Part shown: piece by piece, positions 1-7,675 of the stretch
Numbering within the stretch: the stretch's first letter is position 1
Layout: the number at the start of each line of letters is the position of its first letter
Assembly: GCF_015477765.1 (NCBI RefSeq)
Contig: NZ_JADLQQ010000004.1
Coordinates: 558,001 to 622,000 of the forward strand
Source of the DNA: Nocardia transvalensis
Lineage (GTDB): Bacteria > Actinomycetota > Actinomycetes > Mycobacteriales > Mycobacteriaceae
Length of the DNA: 64,000 bases
Reading direction: 5' to 3'
Program-made: the position numbers and the translations under genes
The notes under the pieces: model-generated
Databases searched by the model: none
Told to the model about the DNA's origin: nothing
What the model saw: the letters and a program-made list of their open reading frames with translations, nothing else

Positions 1-2
1 AT

Positions 3-110
3 GACCTGGCGTGGTACATCGCGGGCGGGTTGTGCGGGATCGCCGCACTGATGTCGTTGGCCATCCGGCGCAAAGTCACGTCGACGCAGCCGCAACTCGC
101 CTCGGCCTGA
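3..110 (+). CDS. C-terminal fragment of a membrane transporter (MFS-like)
   Basis: The window opens inside a reading frame that ends in TGA at 108-110. The 35 residues visible contain one hydrophobic helix (LAWYIAGGLCGIAALMSLAI) followed by a basic and polar tail (RRKVTSTQPQLASA). A last transmembrane helix followed by a short cytoplasmic tail is typical of major facilitator transporters, but no family motif is present in this fragment, so substrate and even the family are an inference. It points toward the DUF3099 gene, which is on the opposite strand and convergent with it. Confidence 0.5.
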   Translation, partial: DLAWYIAGGLCGIAALMSLAIRRKVTSTQPQLASA

Positions 111-204
111 CCGAATGCTCGGCGATCGGTTCGTCGTGCCGGTGCCGCCGTGCAGGGGGTGGCGGCACCGGCACGGCGGTACCCTTCGCGATGACTGGAG
201 AATG

Positions 205-648
205 TCAGCCGTCGATGGCGCGGTGGTGGCCGGATTCGAGGGCCTTCGCCGCGCGGCGCTCGTCCCAGCGGCTGGGTTCGTCCTTGCGGCGGGGCGGGCG
301 GTCGTTGGCGATGAGGACCGCCATCCACGGCAGCGGGATCGACACGCCGATGATCAGCAGCGAGATCACCCAGTTGCCCCACAGGCTGTAGGCGATCGCG
401 GCCAGGATCAGGCAGGGGATGCGAAAGCCCATGAGCAGCATGTACCGGCGTACGCGGGCGCGATGCTGCTGCTCCAGGGAGGGAGCCGCCTCGGTGATCA
501 GGACCGGATGGTCGTCCGCACCGGGGAAATAGCCTTCCGAGCGGCGTGCCGGGCGCGGTATCGACCCCGGCGGACGGATCTCGAATTCGGGGCGAACACC
601 GCCGTTGTCGCGGTTCTCGGCATCGGGGGAGTCGCCGTCACGCTGCAT
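205..648 (-). CDS. DUF3099 family membrane protein
   Basis: This 147-residue protein has a polar, charged N-terminal half of about 65 residues, then two hydrophobic helices (around MLLMGFRIPCLILAAIAY and WVISLLIIGVSIPLPWMAVL), then a charged tail ending in ESGHHRAIDG. Two closely spaced helices followed by a PWMAVLIAND-type junction are what I recall of DUF3099, an actinobacterial family of unknown function (M. tuberculosis Rv2709). The ATG at 648 is preferred over an upstream in-frame ATG at 768 because the extra 40 residues would overlap the divergent DUF3039 gene and look non-coding. The divergent DUF3099/DUF3039 pair is conserved next to the SigA region in mycobacteria. Confidence 0.8.
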   Translation of the reverse strand: MQRDGDSPDAENRDNGGVRPEFEIRPPGSIPRPARRSEGYFPGADDHPVLITEAAPSLEQQHRARVRRYMLLMGFRIPCLILAAIAYSLWGNWVISLLIIGVSIPLPWMAVLIANDRPPRRKDEPSRWDERRAAKALESGHHRAIDG

Positions 649-730
649 GCACCCGAGTCTTCCACTCCGCATGATCGAATGCACACGGGGTGCGGAGATC
701 GGAGCGGCCCGCCCTGGCATCATGGATGGG

Positions 731-964
731 GTGAGCAGCGATACTCTGGTTCGCCCGGATACGACCACCGACGAGTCGACCGACAGCGATATCCCGAAGT
801 ACTTCCACTATGTGAAGAAGGACAAGATCGCCGAGAGTGCCGTCATGGGCACCCACGTGGTGGCGCTGTGCGGCGAGGTATTCCCGGTCACCAGGTCGCC
901 GAAGCCCGGCTCCCCGGTCTGCCCGGAATGCAAGCGCATCTACGAAACGATGCGCAAGGACTGA
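731..964 (+). CDS. DUF3039 family protein
   Basis: A 77-residue protein, mostly hydrophilic, with the conserved C-terminal half KYFHYVKKDKIAESAVMGTH followed by VVALCGEVFPV and a closing CPECKRIYE motif. The three cysteines (CGE and CPEC) look like a small metal-binding or redox site, which is a feature of DUF3039 (Rv2708c in M. tuberculosis). Function is unknown. I chose GTG at 731 because the resulting N-terminus SSDTLVRPDTT resembles the family; an in-frame ATG at 722 would add three residues. It is divergent from DUF3099, with 82 bases between the two chosen starts. Confidence 0.85.
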   Translation: MSSDTLVRPDTTTDESTDSDIPKYFHYVKKDKIAESAVMGTHVVALCGEVFPVTRSPKPGSPVCPECKRIYETMRKD

Positions 965-1067
965 CCACATCCGCTGATCAGGGCCCTGTCTACTGCCGGA
1001 ACAGGGCCCATTCTGGCGTCGGCAAGGGCAAGGGAGCCGACCCGCTGCCCTCACATCCGATGTGCCG

Positions 1068-1178
1068 TCAGCAGTGCGAGCACGTAATCGGCATCGTGGT
1101 GCGTTGTCGGCCTGGCATGTTTGGTCGAAGTGCGAACTGCCGGCCGTCCGGGCGGTGGCAGGTTCGCGTCTTGATCAT
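1068..1178 (-). CDS. 36-residue peptide gene downstream of a P450, unknown function
   Basis: An ATG at 1178 lies six bases downstream of GGAGGTGA, an exact eight-base match to the anti-Shine-Dalgarno sequence. The start is only 34 bases beyond the stop codon of the P450 gene, on the same strand. The encoded peptide is short, basic and ends in MPITCSHC, with three cysteines, two histidines and no hydrophobic segment. Most codons end in G or C. I do not recognise it. The position suggests co-transcription with the P450, and a modified-peptide precursor is one possibility. A GTG at 1188 opens another frame (1051-1188, 45 codons) but sits directly on the Shine-Dalgarno, so it is less likely. Confidence 0.45.
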   Translation of the reverse strand: MIKTRTCHRPDGRQFALRPNMPGRQRTTMPITCSHC

Positions 1179-1212
1179 GGTTTTTCACCTCCTTCCGGGT
1201 TGTGGGCTTCGG

Positions 1213-2337
1213 TCAGGCTCGGTGCAGGGCGAAGGGGCGGGGAGTGTTGGCGTTGGTCACGATCGGGCGAAGGTTGCCGCCGATGACGGTGACGGGGGCG
1301 GCGCTGGTGAGGGCTGTGACGGCGTCGGTTATCAGGGTGTGGGCGATCGCGGCTCCGGCGCAGACGAACGGGCCGGTGCTGAAGGGGAGGTAGGGGCCGC
1401 GGCCATCGGATTCGGCCCAGCGTTCGGGCCGGAATACACCGGGGTGGTTCCAGCGGTGTTCGTCGTGGTGCAGCAGATAGGGACTGACCGACACGACGTC
1501 GCCGGTGCGGAAGGTGATTCCGCCGAGTTCGATGGCGTACGGGGCGGGGCGGCCGACCATCCAGACCAGCGGGCGATGCCGCGAGGCTTCGCGGACGATC
1601 TGGTCGGCGGGCCACGGCCAAGGCGAGCCTGCCGGTGCGTGCAGGCCGGCCAGCAGGACCGACCAGGCCAGTGAGTAGCCGACCGTCCCCACGATCGACA
1701 CGAACAGCAGCATGTACAGATCGGCCACCGTCCGGTCGTCGACCTCGTCGGGGCAGGCATCGATGATGGCATCCAGCACGTCGCGTGGTTCGCCGTGCCG
1801 GGTGTCCTCTCCTCGGCGATCGCGGACGTGCTCGGTCACCGCGGCACGGAGCTTGTTGCGCAGCAATTGCGCGCGTGCCCGCTGGCGGATGCGTGGTGCG
1901 CGGATCAGCACGTTGCCGCGTGAGGCCTGTGACAGCAATCGCCGCAATCCGGGCGGGGAATCGGGGTGCAGCATCGTGTCGGCCGTGCATCGATAGACCA
2001 GTTCGGTTCCGGCGGTGGGCCACTGGGTGACCGCGGGCATCTCGTCCACGGCTGCGGCGAGCCTGTCGCGGTAGTCGGGCAGTCGTGCTCCGACGATGTC
2101 GCGGACCGCGTGGCCGACCTCGATCTGGGCCGACCTGGTCGGCAGCATCTCCCCGAAGAAGATCGACCTCCCGCCGTTGAAGGTCTTGCCGGTCAACACC
2201 TTTCGCGCCAACTCGGCGTCGCCGACGCACCACCCTCCCCAGGGCAGCGGAAACACGCCCCCGGGGTGGCGGTGAGAAAGATTGTCGAGAAAGCCCAGCG
2301 GATCGCGCCGGAACCGGCGCATCTGCCACAAGCTCAT
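1213..2337 (-). CDS. Cytochrome P450 family protein, short and with an atypical I helix
   Basis: At 374 residues this is shorter than the usual 400-450. The haem-binding loop PYLPFSTGPFVCAGAAIA gives the cysteine ligand at Cys326, the K-helix ExxR is EASR at 250-253, and FRPERW follows at 302-307. The N-terminus (LWQMRRFRRDPLGFLDNL) is a typical bacterial P450 start. The I helix (about 205-228, LLFVSIVGTVGYSLAW) lacks the Asp/Glu-Thr pair used for oxygen activation, so it may use substrate groups for protonation or catalyse an unusual reaction. A 13-codon GTG frame at 2334-2375 ends in an ATGA overlap with this start, which could be coupling or chance. The 36-residue peptide gene follows 34 bases downstream. 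Confidence 0.85.
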   Translation of the reverse strand: MSLWQMRRFRRDPLGFLDNLSHRHPGGVFPLPWGGWCVGDAELARKVLTGKTFNGGRSIFFGEMLPTRSAQIEVGHAVRDIVGARLPDYRDRLAAAVDEMPAVTQWPTAGTELVYRCTADTMLHPDSPPGLRRLLSQASRGNVLIRAPRIRQRARAQLLRNKLRAAVTEHVRDRRGEDTRHGEPRDVLDAIIDACPDEVDDRTVADLYMLLFVSIVGTVGYSLAWSVLLAGLHAPAGSPWPWPADQIVREASRHRPLVWMVGRPAPYAIELGGITFRTGDVVSVSPYLLHHDEHRWNHPGVFRPERWAESDGRGPYLPFSTGPFVCAGAAIAHTLITDAVTALTSAAPVTVIGGNLRPIVTNANTPRPFALHRA

Positions 2338-2511
2338 ACAGCGACCCCTGCCGTGTGTGCGGTTGGTGCCTTCACGATCAAGAGCTTCCAGTCGGGACTT
2401 ATCCCATATGTCCGGATCTAAACATGCATCGGCGCAAAGGATTCAAGGACATGACTCACGAAACACGTTCTCTGGCAATCGGTTCGGCGTCAGTTGCGGA
2501 GTGGAGCAGGT

Positions 2512-3453
2512 TCAGTGGCCAGAGGCGTCCACTGCGAACGGCGGCGCCGTTCGCCATTGCTCGATGGACGGTTTCAACGCCTCCTCGAGCATGGGCAACT
2601 GCGGAACGAGCGCCAGGCACGCCACCGTCCGGGACATGCCAACGGCATTGACGAAGCGCAGCACGCGCTCGTCCAGCCGACGGGAACCTCGTCGGTGCGC
2701 GGCCGAGTTGTACGCGGCCTCGCACGCAGGTCCGAAGAACGCCAGATCCCATTCGACCGGTCCGAGCGAGACCAGTTCGAAGTCGGCGTACAGCGCGCCG
2801 CCCGACGTCGTGACGATATTGGCCGCGGGCGCATCCCCGTGGATCGGCTGGAGGTCGATTCCGGGGAACGCCGCCTCGAACGCTGCGCGCGAGCGGACGA
2901 CAGGCTCCAAGACCTCCCATTCCCGCCGCGCGCGGCCGAGATCAGCTGGGCCGATGAGGTCGGGATGCGCTTCGAGGGCGGCAAGGCCGTCTTCGACCAT
3001 CCTCGGTTCGGCCGCCGACAGGAACGGCAGATCACCCGGGTAGTCGCGCAGCGCGGCGTGCAGGTCGGCGACCAGGCGGCAGTTGTGCTCATAGTCGGGC
3101 TCGACGCTGTTGTCCTGCTCGACGAATTGCCAGAACGTCATGGAGAAACCGTTGCGCTGCACGGGTTCTCGTGGCACGAGCGGACTCGGTGGAATCACCG
3201 GGGTGCCCTGTTCCGCAAGCCACGTCACCACGTCGAGCTCCGCTTGCTGTCGTGTCGCCTGGGCCTCGAGGTCGAGGTAGGACGGCGCAACGGTGGGTAC
3301 CCGCACCACCACCGGCGACGGAACGAGATGCACGACAACGGAAAACACGTCATGGAGCACAGTCGCGTCGGTCACCGTGAGCCCCAGACCGCGACCTGCG
3401 GCGACGGCCGCGTCGAGAGCACGCGACGTACGGTCGGCGAGCTGGTCGGGCAT
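2512..3453 (-). CDS. Aminoglycoside phosphotransferase (APH)-fold kinase
   Basis: A 313-residue protein with the APH/choline-kinase catalytic loop PIHGDAPAANIV and a following metal-binding motif ALYADFE, matching the HGDxxxxN and D-F-E pattern of the family. The N-terminal lobe contains VVVRVP, the likely ATP-lysine strand variant. Members phosphorylate small hydroxylated molecules (aminoglycosides, macrolides, homoserine, choline), and the substrate cannot be read from the sequence. The start at 3453 follows AGGAG at a five-base distance; ATG codons at 3456 and 3495 are alternatives. It is on the same strand as a second APH-fold gene 96 bases upstream and the P450 downstream. Confidence 0.8.
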   Translation of the reverse strand: MPDQLADRTSRALDAAVAAGRGLGLTVTDATVLHDVFSVVVHLVPSPVVVRVPTVAPSYLDLEAQATRQQAELDVVTWLAEQGTPVIPPSPLVPREPVQRNGFSMTFWQFVEQDNSVEPDYEHNCRLVADLHAALRDYPGDLPFLSAAEPRMVEDGLAALEAHPDLIGPADLGRARREWEVLEPVVRSRAAFEAAFPGIDLQPIHGDAPAANIVTTSGGALYADFELVSLGPVEWDLAFFGPACEAAYNSAAHRRGSRRLDERVLRFVNAVGMSRTVACLALVPQLPMLEEALKPSIEQWRTAPPFAVDASGH

Positions 3454-3549
3454 CATCACTCCTGGCATGCCCGGCGATACTGCCACACCAGGCACGACAG
3501 AGCGATCGATTTCTGGCGTTGCCGGCGATGGGGCGCGTCGGTCGTGGGG

Positions 3550-4308
3550 TCAGAAGAACTCGTCGAGGAGACGGTAGTAGTCGATTCGCCACGGGTCGGC
3601 GTCGGTGTGTCGGCCGACCCAGGTGGCCAATTCGGGGCCATAGTTCGGGTTGAGAGCGGTCGAGGTGATGGAACGGGTGAGGAGGGCCAGGTCGAGGTGG
3701 CGGTCGGCGACTCCGAGCCGACCGACGTCGACGGTTCCGGTCACCGAGAGTGCGTCGGGATCGAGCAGCACGTTGGGCAGGCAGAGGTCGCCATGGCAGA
3801 CCGAGAGGCTGGACTGTTCCAAGGCTTGGGCGCGGTCCCGATCCGACAGCAGCTCGCCGAGAAGACTGTCGGCGGTCCGGCCCCGACGCTCCTCGTCGAA
3901 GTCCTGGTCGTCGACCAGCCCCGCGCTCGTGTTGGCTGCGGCCGCCGCCAAGGTCACGTCGAGACGTCGGTCGAACGGGCACTCGTCGATGGGGAGGTCG
4001 TGCAGGATGTCGAGGAATTCCACCAGCGCCCGTGCCGCGGCCGGGGCGTCGGCCGCGGGTATCGCGCTGGCCGGTGCTCCGGGTAACGCCGAGGTGATCA
4101 GGGTAGCGCTACCGTCGCGCTCATTCCAGTCGACTACCTGTGGGGCGGTCACCGTTGTTGTGCCCAGCCATATCAGCCGATCCCGTTCATCGGTCAGTTC
4201 GACCAATGCGGAAGGCGTGCAGGCGGTCTTGGCGAACATCTGGCCGTCGGGGCTCCGGCGAACGACCGAGTCGCTGCATCCAGTTGTGACCACCTCCCAA
4301 TCCCGCAC
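3550..4308 (-). CDS. APH(3'')-like aminoglycoside O-phosphotransferase
   Basis: This 252-residue protein carries VCHGDLCLPNVLLDPD and VDVGRLGVADRHLDLALL, which closely follow the signature blocks I recall from APH(3'')-I streptomycin kinases (HGDxCxPN with catalytic Asp, then the DxGR metal-binding motif). The N-terminal pattern SVVRRSPDGQMFAK fits the glycine-rich loop and ATP-binding lysine of the same group, and ERDRLIWL is also characteristic. The predicted reaction is ATP-dependent phosphorylation of streptomycin at the 3'' hydroxyl in the cytoplasm. Length is slightly below the usual 265-270 because the N-terminus is short, and the GTG at 4308 has no clear ribosome-binding site. Streptomycin as substrate is inferred from motifs only. 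Confidence 0.75.
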   Translation of the reverse strand: MRDWEVVTTGCSDSVVRRSPDGQMFAKTACTPSALVELTDERDRLIWLGTTTVTAPQVVDWNERDGSATLITSALPGAPASAIPAADAPAAARALVEFLDILHDLPIDECPFDRRLDVTLAAAAANTSAGLVDDQDFDEERRGRTADSLLGELLSDRDRAQALEQSSLSVCHGDLCLPNVLLDPDALSVTGTVDVGRLGVADRHLDLALLTRSITSTALNPNYGPELATWVGRHTDADPWRIDYYRLLDEFF

Positions 4309-4450
4309 GAACGGCAGTCTGCCACAGCACCGAGTCGGCCGACGCGGTCGTCTCCCCCGCTGCTCGTAGCTGCTGTGGGGTTTGTCACCAACGGTCGGTC
4401 GCCGCTGCCTAAGTGTTGCTGCGTCGGCTCAGCGGATGTCTACTGGCGGC

Positions 4451-4933
4451 ATGTCGCTGTGGGCCCAATTCGTCTCCGCCGGTGCGCAATTTGCCAATAG
4501 GCACGGAATCTACGCAGGTCGGCGGTCCACCAAAGTTCATGTCCTGCTGTACCGAAGGTCCAAGGGCAGGATCGGCGGGCGCTTTTTCGGTCGGCCCAAC
4601 GCCCCTATCCTGCTGCTCGATCATGTCGGCGCGAAAACCGGTGTTCAGCGAACGTCGCCGCTGATCTACGTCGATCACGGCGACGCGGTTGCGGTCGCGG
4701 CGTCCAAGGCGGGGCAACCGAACCATCCCGCGTGGTTTCACAACGTCGTCACCACCCCGGACACCAGCATTCAACTCGGTGCCCGATCTCGTCGAGTGCG
4801 GGCCCGAGTCGCGACCGATCCTGAGCGGGAACAGCTTTGGCCGAAATTCGTTGCCGCGTTGCCCGACTTCGAGTTCTACCAACACCACGCCGGCCGCCGG
4901 ACCATCCCGATCGTGATCCTAGAGCCACGGTAA
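4451..4933 (+). CDS. Deazaflavin (F420)-dependent nitroreductase family protein
   Basis: A 160-residue protein with the split-barrel pattern of the Ddn-like family: an N-terminal amphipathic stretch, then VLLYRRSKGRIGGR, LLLDHVGAKTG with a RTSPLIY strand, VAVAASKAGQPNHPAWFHNV, and a closing PIVILEPR. The AASKAGQPxHPAWxxN block is the hallmark of these actinobacterial enzymes, which bind coenzyme F420 or related cofactors and reduce quinones, nitro compounds or double bonds. The substrate is unknown. I took ATG 4451; ATG 4436 would add five residues. It is a single gene between the divergently oriented phosphotransferase and the CdiI-like gene. Confidence 0.85.
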   Translation: MSLWAQFVSAGAQFANRHGIYAGRRSTKVHVLLYRRSKGRIGGRFFGRPNAPILLLDHVGAKTGVQRTSPLIYVDHGDAVAVAASKAGQPNHPAWFHNVVTTPDTSIQLGARSRRVRARVATDPEREQLWPKFVAALPDFEFYQHHAGRRTIPIVILEPR

Positions 4934-5047
4934 GCCGCCGTAGACCCCCTCAATTCGATCGATCCCCAGTCCTGCAGGCGATCTCGTGAACGCGCGCACC
5001 TGTCGATTACAGTGCTCGGGAGAAGAAGTTGAGGAGGTGCGCCCGCT

Positions 5048-5473
5048 ATGAGCCACATGGTCGGCAACGCCGGAAACCGATCCGTAGAGGACATCGAGGG
5101 CGACGCCTGGGATGCAGCGCAGTCGGATGCGACCTACGTGATCCGGAGAATTCACGAGCTGCGCCGGGTCCCCGTCCGGGAGTTCGGTATCGAGGATATG
5201 CGGATCATGTTGTCGCAGAAGGTCGGAACCGCAGCGGTCTTGCCCCGGGCGCTGGACGTGTTGGAAGGGAACCCGCTGTCTTCGGGCGATTTCTACCCGG
5301 GCGATCTTTTGGTGGCAGTGCTGGGGTTAGGGCCTGACCACTGGTCGGGCGATGCCGCCCTGTTGGACCGTGCTCGGCGTATTGCGGAGCAGGCAGAGGC
5401 TGTGACCGCGGAACTGGGGGGATCTCACATCCGGGAGATTCGCCGGTTGGCCAGCGAATTCCTCTCGGACTAG
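5048..5473 (+). CDS. CDI-system immunity-like protein (CdiI_2 type), no toxin nearby
   Basis: A 141-residue acidic soluble protein. The segments IRRIHELRRVPVREFGIEDM, RIMLSQKVGTAAVLPRALDV and GNPLSSGDFYPGDLLVAVL fit the family annotated as contact-dependent growth inhibition immunity proteins (the FYPGDLL motif is the most telling). In true CDI systems such a protein binds and neutralises a toxin C-terminal domain. No filamentous haemagglutinin, ESX effector or other toxin-like gene lies beside it, so it is either an orphan immunity gene or a member with another role. The start is well supported by TTGAGGAGGTG about seven to ten bases upstream of ATG 5048. Confidence 0.65.
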   Translation: MSHMVGNAGNRSVEDIEGDAWDAAQSDATYVIRRIHELRRVPVREFGIEDMRIMLSQKVGTAAVLPRALDVLEGNPLSSGDFYPGDLLVAVLGLGPDHWSGDAALLDRARRIAEQAEAVTAELGGSHIREIRRLASEFLSD

Positions 5474-5505
5474 TGTCCGAGCCCAGCCCCTGGCGACCGC
5501 CGCGC

Positions 5506-6165
5506 TCAGCACTTCTTCCAGGCGAAGTGGTAGGTCGTGTGGACACTTCCGTCCGTGGAACCCATGGTGATGTAGCTGGTGGTCCTGGACGGGTCCGAGG
5601 TGCCGGCGTGCACCCGCAACTGGGTGTTGATGTTGAAGTTGCGGGTTCGGCCGCAGGGCTGGAACACGATCTCTCCGACGTCGGTCGTGTCCGTCATGTG
5701 CCAGCGGCCGTGGTAATAACCGCTGAGCGGGTGGTCGACATAGTCGGTCGCCGAATCACCCTGGAAGTAGTACGTGGCCCTTTCCAAGGCGGTCGCTCCG
5801 GCTTCCAGATGGGCGAATCCTCGGTACTCCGCTGAGGCTATTCCGTAGGTGAAGCCTTGGGGGACATGCACTTGCAGGACGATCTGGCAGTTCTTCCGGA
5901 AGTCGGTCGGGTCGGCTCCCACACCGACCCGTGCCGTGAATCGACTGTAGGTCACCCGGAAGGCCGTGTTGTCGTCCGCGACCGCCACGGCCGCTGTGCC
6001 CGGAGGACAGCCGGATCCGTTGACGGTCACGACGTCGATAGTGATTTTTCCGGAGGGAGGGGATGCGTTCGGGTCGGAGGTCGGGACTCCGGAAGCTGGC
6101 GAACCCGACATCGGCAGAGAGAAGGCGAAAAGGACAGCGCCGAGGGCGGCCAACTTTTTGTACAT
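5506..6165 (-). CDS. Secreted DUF4360 family protein
   Basis: A 219-residue protein beginning with a signal peptide (MYKKLAALGAVLFAFSLPMS, then GSPASG as likely cleavage zone). The mature part contains ITIDVVTVNGSGCPPGTAAV, CQIVLQVHVPQGFTYGIASA and TYYFQGDS, blocks I recall from DUF4360. There are four cysteines in the mature region (including CP, NC, PCG and the final KKC), probably two disulfides. Members are exported and of unknown function. The ATG at 6165 is followed directly by Lys-Lys, as expected for a signal peptide. A 44-residue membrane peptide gene lies 138 bases upstream on the same strand. Confidence 0.8.
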   Translation of the reverse strand: MYKKLAALGAVLFAFSLPMSGSPASGVPTSDPNASPPSGKITIDVVTVNGSGCPPGTAAVAVADDNTAFRVTYSRFTARVGVGADPTDFRKNCQIVLQVHVPQGFTYGIASAEYRGFAHLEAGATALERATYYFQGDSATDYVDHPLSGYYHGRWHMTDTTDVGEIVFQPCGRTRNFNINTQLRVHAGTSDPSRTTSYITMGSTDGSVHTTYHFAWKKC

Positions 6166-6303
6166 GATTTCCTCAGTTGTTCCAGCCGCAGACGCATCTC
6201 ACTGTAAGCAGGCAACCCGTATCCGCGAACCCCTACTCGCCGTTCGATTTCCGCCCCTATGATCGTTGCCGTTGCGCGGCTGTCGCAAACTTGTTCGAGG
6301 TCG

Positions 6304-6438
6304 TCAGGCGGAGCCGATCAACGCCGATCCAAGGGCCAGCACGGCCGCGATACTGCCCAGCGGGAAGCCGACCATGGAGGCGACAATGGCCAGCGGTATG
6401 TAGATGGCGGCAAGGGAACCCAATATGAGGGCGTCCAT
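6304..6438 (-). CDS. 44-residue hydrophobic membrane peptide
   Basis: ATG 6438 is preceded by CCAGGAGGAATC, an excellent ribosome-binding site. The peptide starts MDALILGSLAAIYIPLAI and continues VASMVGFPLGSIAAVLALGS, giving two short transmembrane helices with almost no charged residues. I do not recognise a family. It lies upstream of the secreted DUF4360 gene on the same strand, with 138 bases between, so the two could share a transcript or have separate promoters. An inverted repeat (GCTCCAC, four-base loop, GTGGAGC at 6478-6495) sits about 40 bases before its start and may be regulatory. Confidence 0.6.
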   Translation of the reverse strand: MDALILGSLAAIYIPLAIVASMVGFPLGSIAAVLALGSALIGSA

Positions 6439-6727
6439 GATTCCTCCTGGTTGTAGTTGAGCATGTGTACTCAGCCAGCTCCACTGTTGTGGAGCAGCCA
6501 CCAGTTAGAGCCAAGCCGAACCAGATCGAATGGCGGTTTGTTTGGGTGAGCCCTATCTGCGTCGAAACGACCACTGTTCAGTTCGTAGACCGCGCCTCAT
6601 CAGCAAAGATAGCGTAACGCTCGGCTCGGCGTAGCAAAATAAGCGGTCGATTACCGGAAGCGATCGGCAGTAGCGCCGGCGATTTTTTCGGATACTCAAC
6701 CACACGGATCCGTAAGGCGGAGCGTGC

Positions 6728-7675
6728 TCACGATCGGCGGATTTCGCGGGGGCTGGCGCCGAAGCGGCCCCGGAATGCGGTGCTGAATGCGCTGGCGGAA
6801 CCGAAGCCGAGTCCGTGGGCGATATCGCCGATACTCCACCGGCGGTATGCGGGATTCTGCAGCCGCGCGTAGGCGAGCCGCAAGCGTTCCTCCTTGATGA
6901 GTTCGCGAGGGGTGGTATCGGCGCGCTGGAGCGCGACCTGGATCTGGCGCAGCGACCAGCCGAGCGCGCGGGCAACGGAGGCACCGGTCAGCTCGGGCTC
7001 GTGAGCGTGGGCGCGAATGTACTGGCGGACAGCGGATTCCACGTCCGCGAGATGATGACGCTCGGTGGGATGGTCACCGACGATGTGCATGCACAGCAGG
7101 TCGACCAGTCGATCGGAGACGGCATCGAACTGCGCGCGGGTGAGGGTGTCTATCTCGGCCACCAGGCCGGTGGCGAGGTCGACGACGATGCGCCCGAGCC
7201 CGGTCGTGAAGTCCAGCAACCGTGCGGGTGGCGCAGCGCCGCCCAGGCGGTGATCGATCTCGCGCCGAGGGATGGTCATGGTGAATCCCGCGGTGCCGTC
7301 GACCTGGGTGTACGCGACGGGTTGGTCGACGGTCACCAGGCAGCCGGAGCCGGGTGACATCGGCACATCCTGACCGTCCTGCCAGATCGTGATGTGTCCG
7401 GTGGTCGGCAGCATCAGGCGGTAGTCGTCGTCGGAGGCGGCCCGCACATGTCCTGGCGTGCGGTAGTAGGTCACGGCGTCGGCGCGCCATCCGATCATTT
7501 GGTGGTTGGCGGTCCGTCGCCGCACGGTGCGTCCGTGGAAATCGCGTCGGGGGAATGCGTAGCCCACCCGCGTACGCATGTGCGACTGGACCAGCTCTGC
7601 CCAGTAGTCCGTGCGCTCACGCAGCGCGACATCGTGTGTGGAATGGGACTCGACGCTGTCGATTCCGTACTTCAT
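6728..7675 (-). CDS. AraC family transcriptional regulator
   Basis: A 315-residue protein. The first 200 residues resemble the AraC_binding_2 sensor domain (YWAELVQSHM, then WRADAVTYYRTPGHVRAASD and a GHITIWQDGQ strand). The last 100 residues hold two helix-turn-helix motifs: TGASVARALGWSLRQIQVAL and IGDIAHGLGFGSASAFSTAF, ending FRGRFGASPREIRRS. ATG 7675 is preferred because GGAGGTG ends six bases upstream; ATG 7681 directly abuts that site. No target gene is obvious: the neighbours are a 44-residue peptide gene and a long gene-poor stretch. The inducer is unknown. Confidence 0.85.
   Translation of the reverse strand: MKYGIDSVESHSTHDVALRERTDYWAELVQSHMRTRVGYAFPRRDFHGRTVRRRTANHQMIGWRADAVTYYRTPGHVRAASDDDYRLMLPTTGHITIWQDGQDVPMSPGSGCLVTVDQPVAYTQVDGTAGFTMTIPRREIDHRLGGAAPPARLLDFTTGLGRIVVDLATGLVAEIDTLTRAQFDAVSDRLVDLLCMHIVGDHPTERHHLADVESAVRQYIRAHAHEPELTGASVARALGWSLRQIQVALQRADTTPRELIKEERLRLAYARLQNPAYRRWSIGDIAHGLGFGSASAFSTAFRGRFGASPREIRRS

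Noticed and set aside
1051..1188. 45-codon GTG frame overlapping the 36-residue peptide
   Set aside because: Its GTG lies inside the Shine-Dalgarno of the ATG frame, so initiation there is unlikely; third-position bias is weaker.
2334..2375. 13-codon frame with ATGA overlap at the P450 start
   Set aside because: GGAAG is nine bases upstream, but such short frames with ATGA occur by chance; kept only as a remark in the P450 entry.
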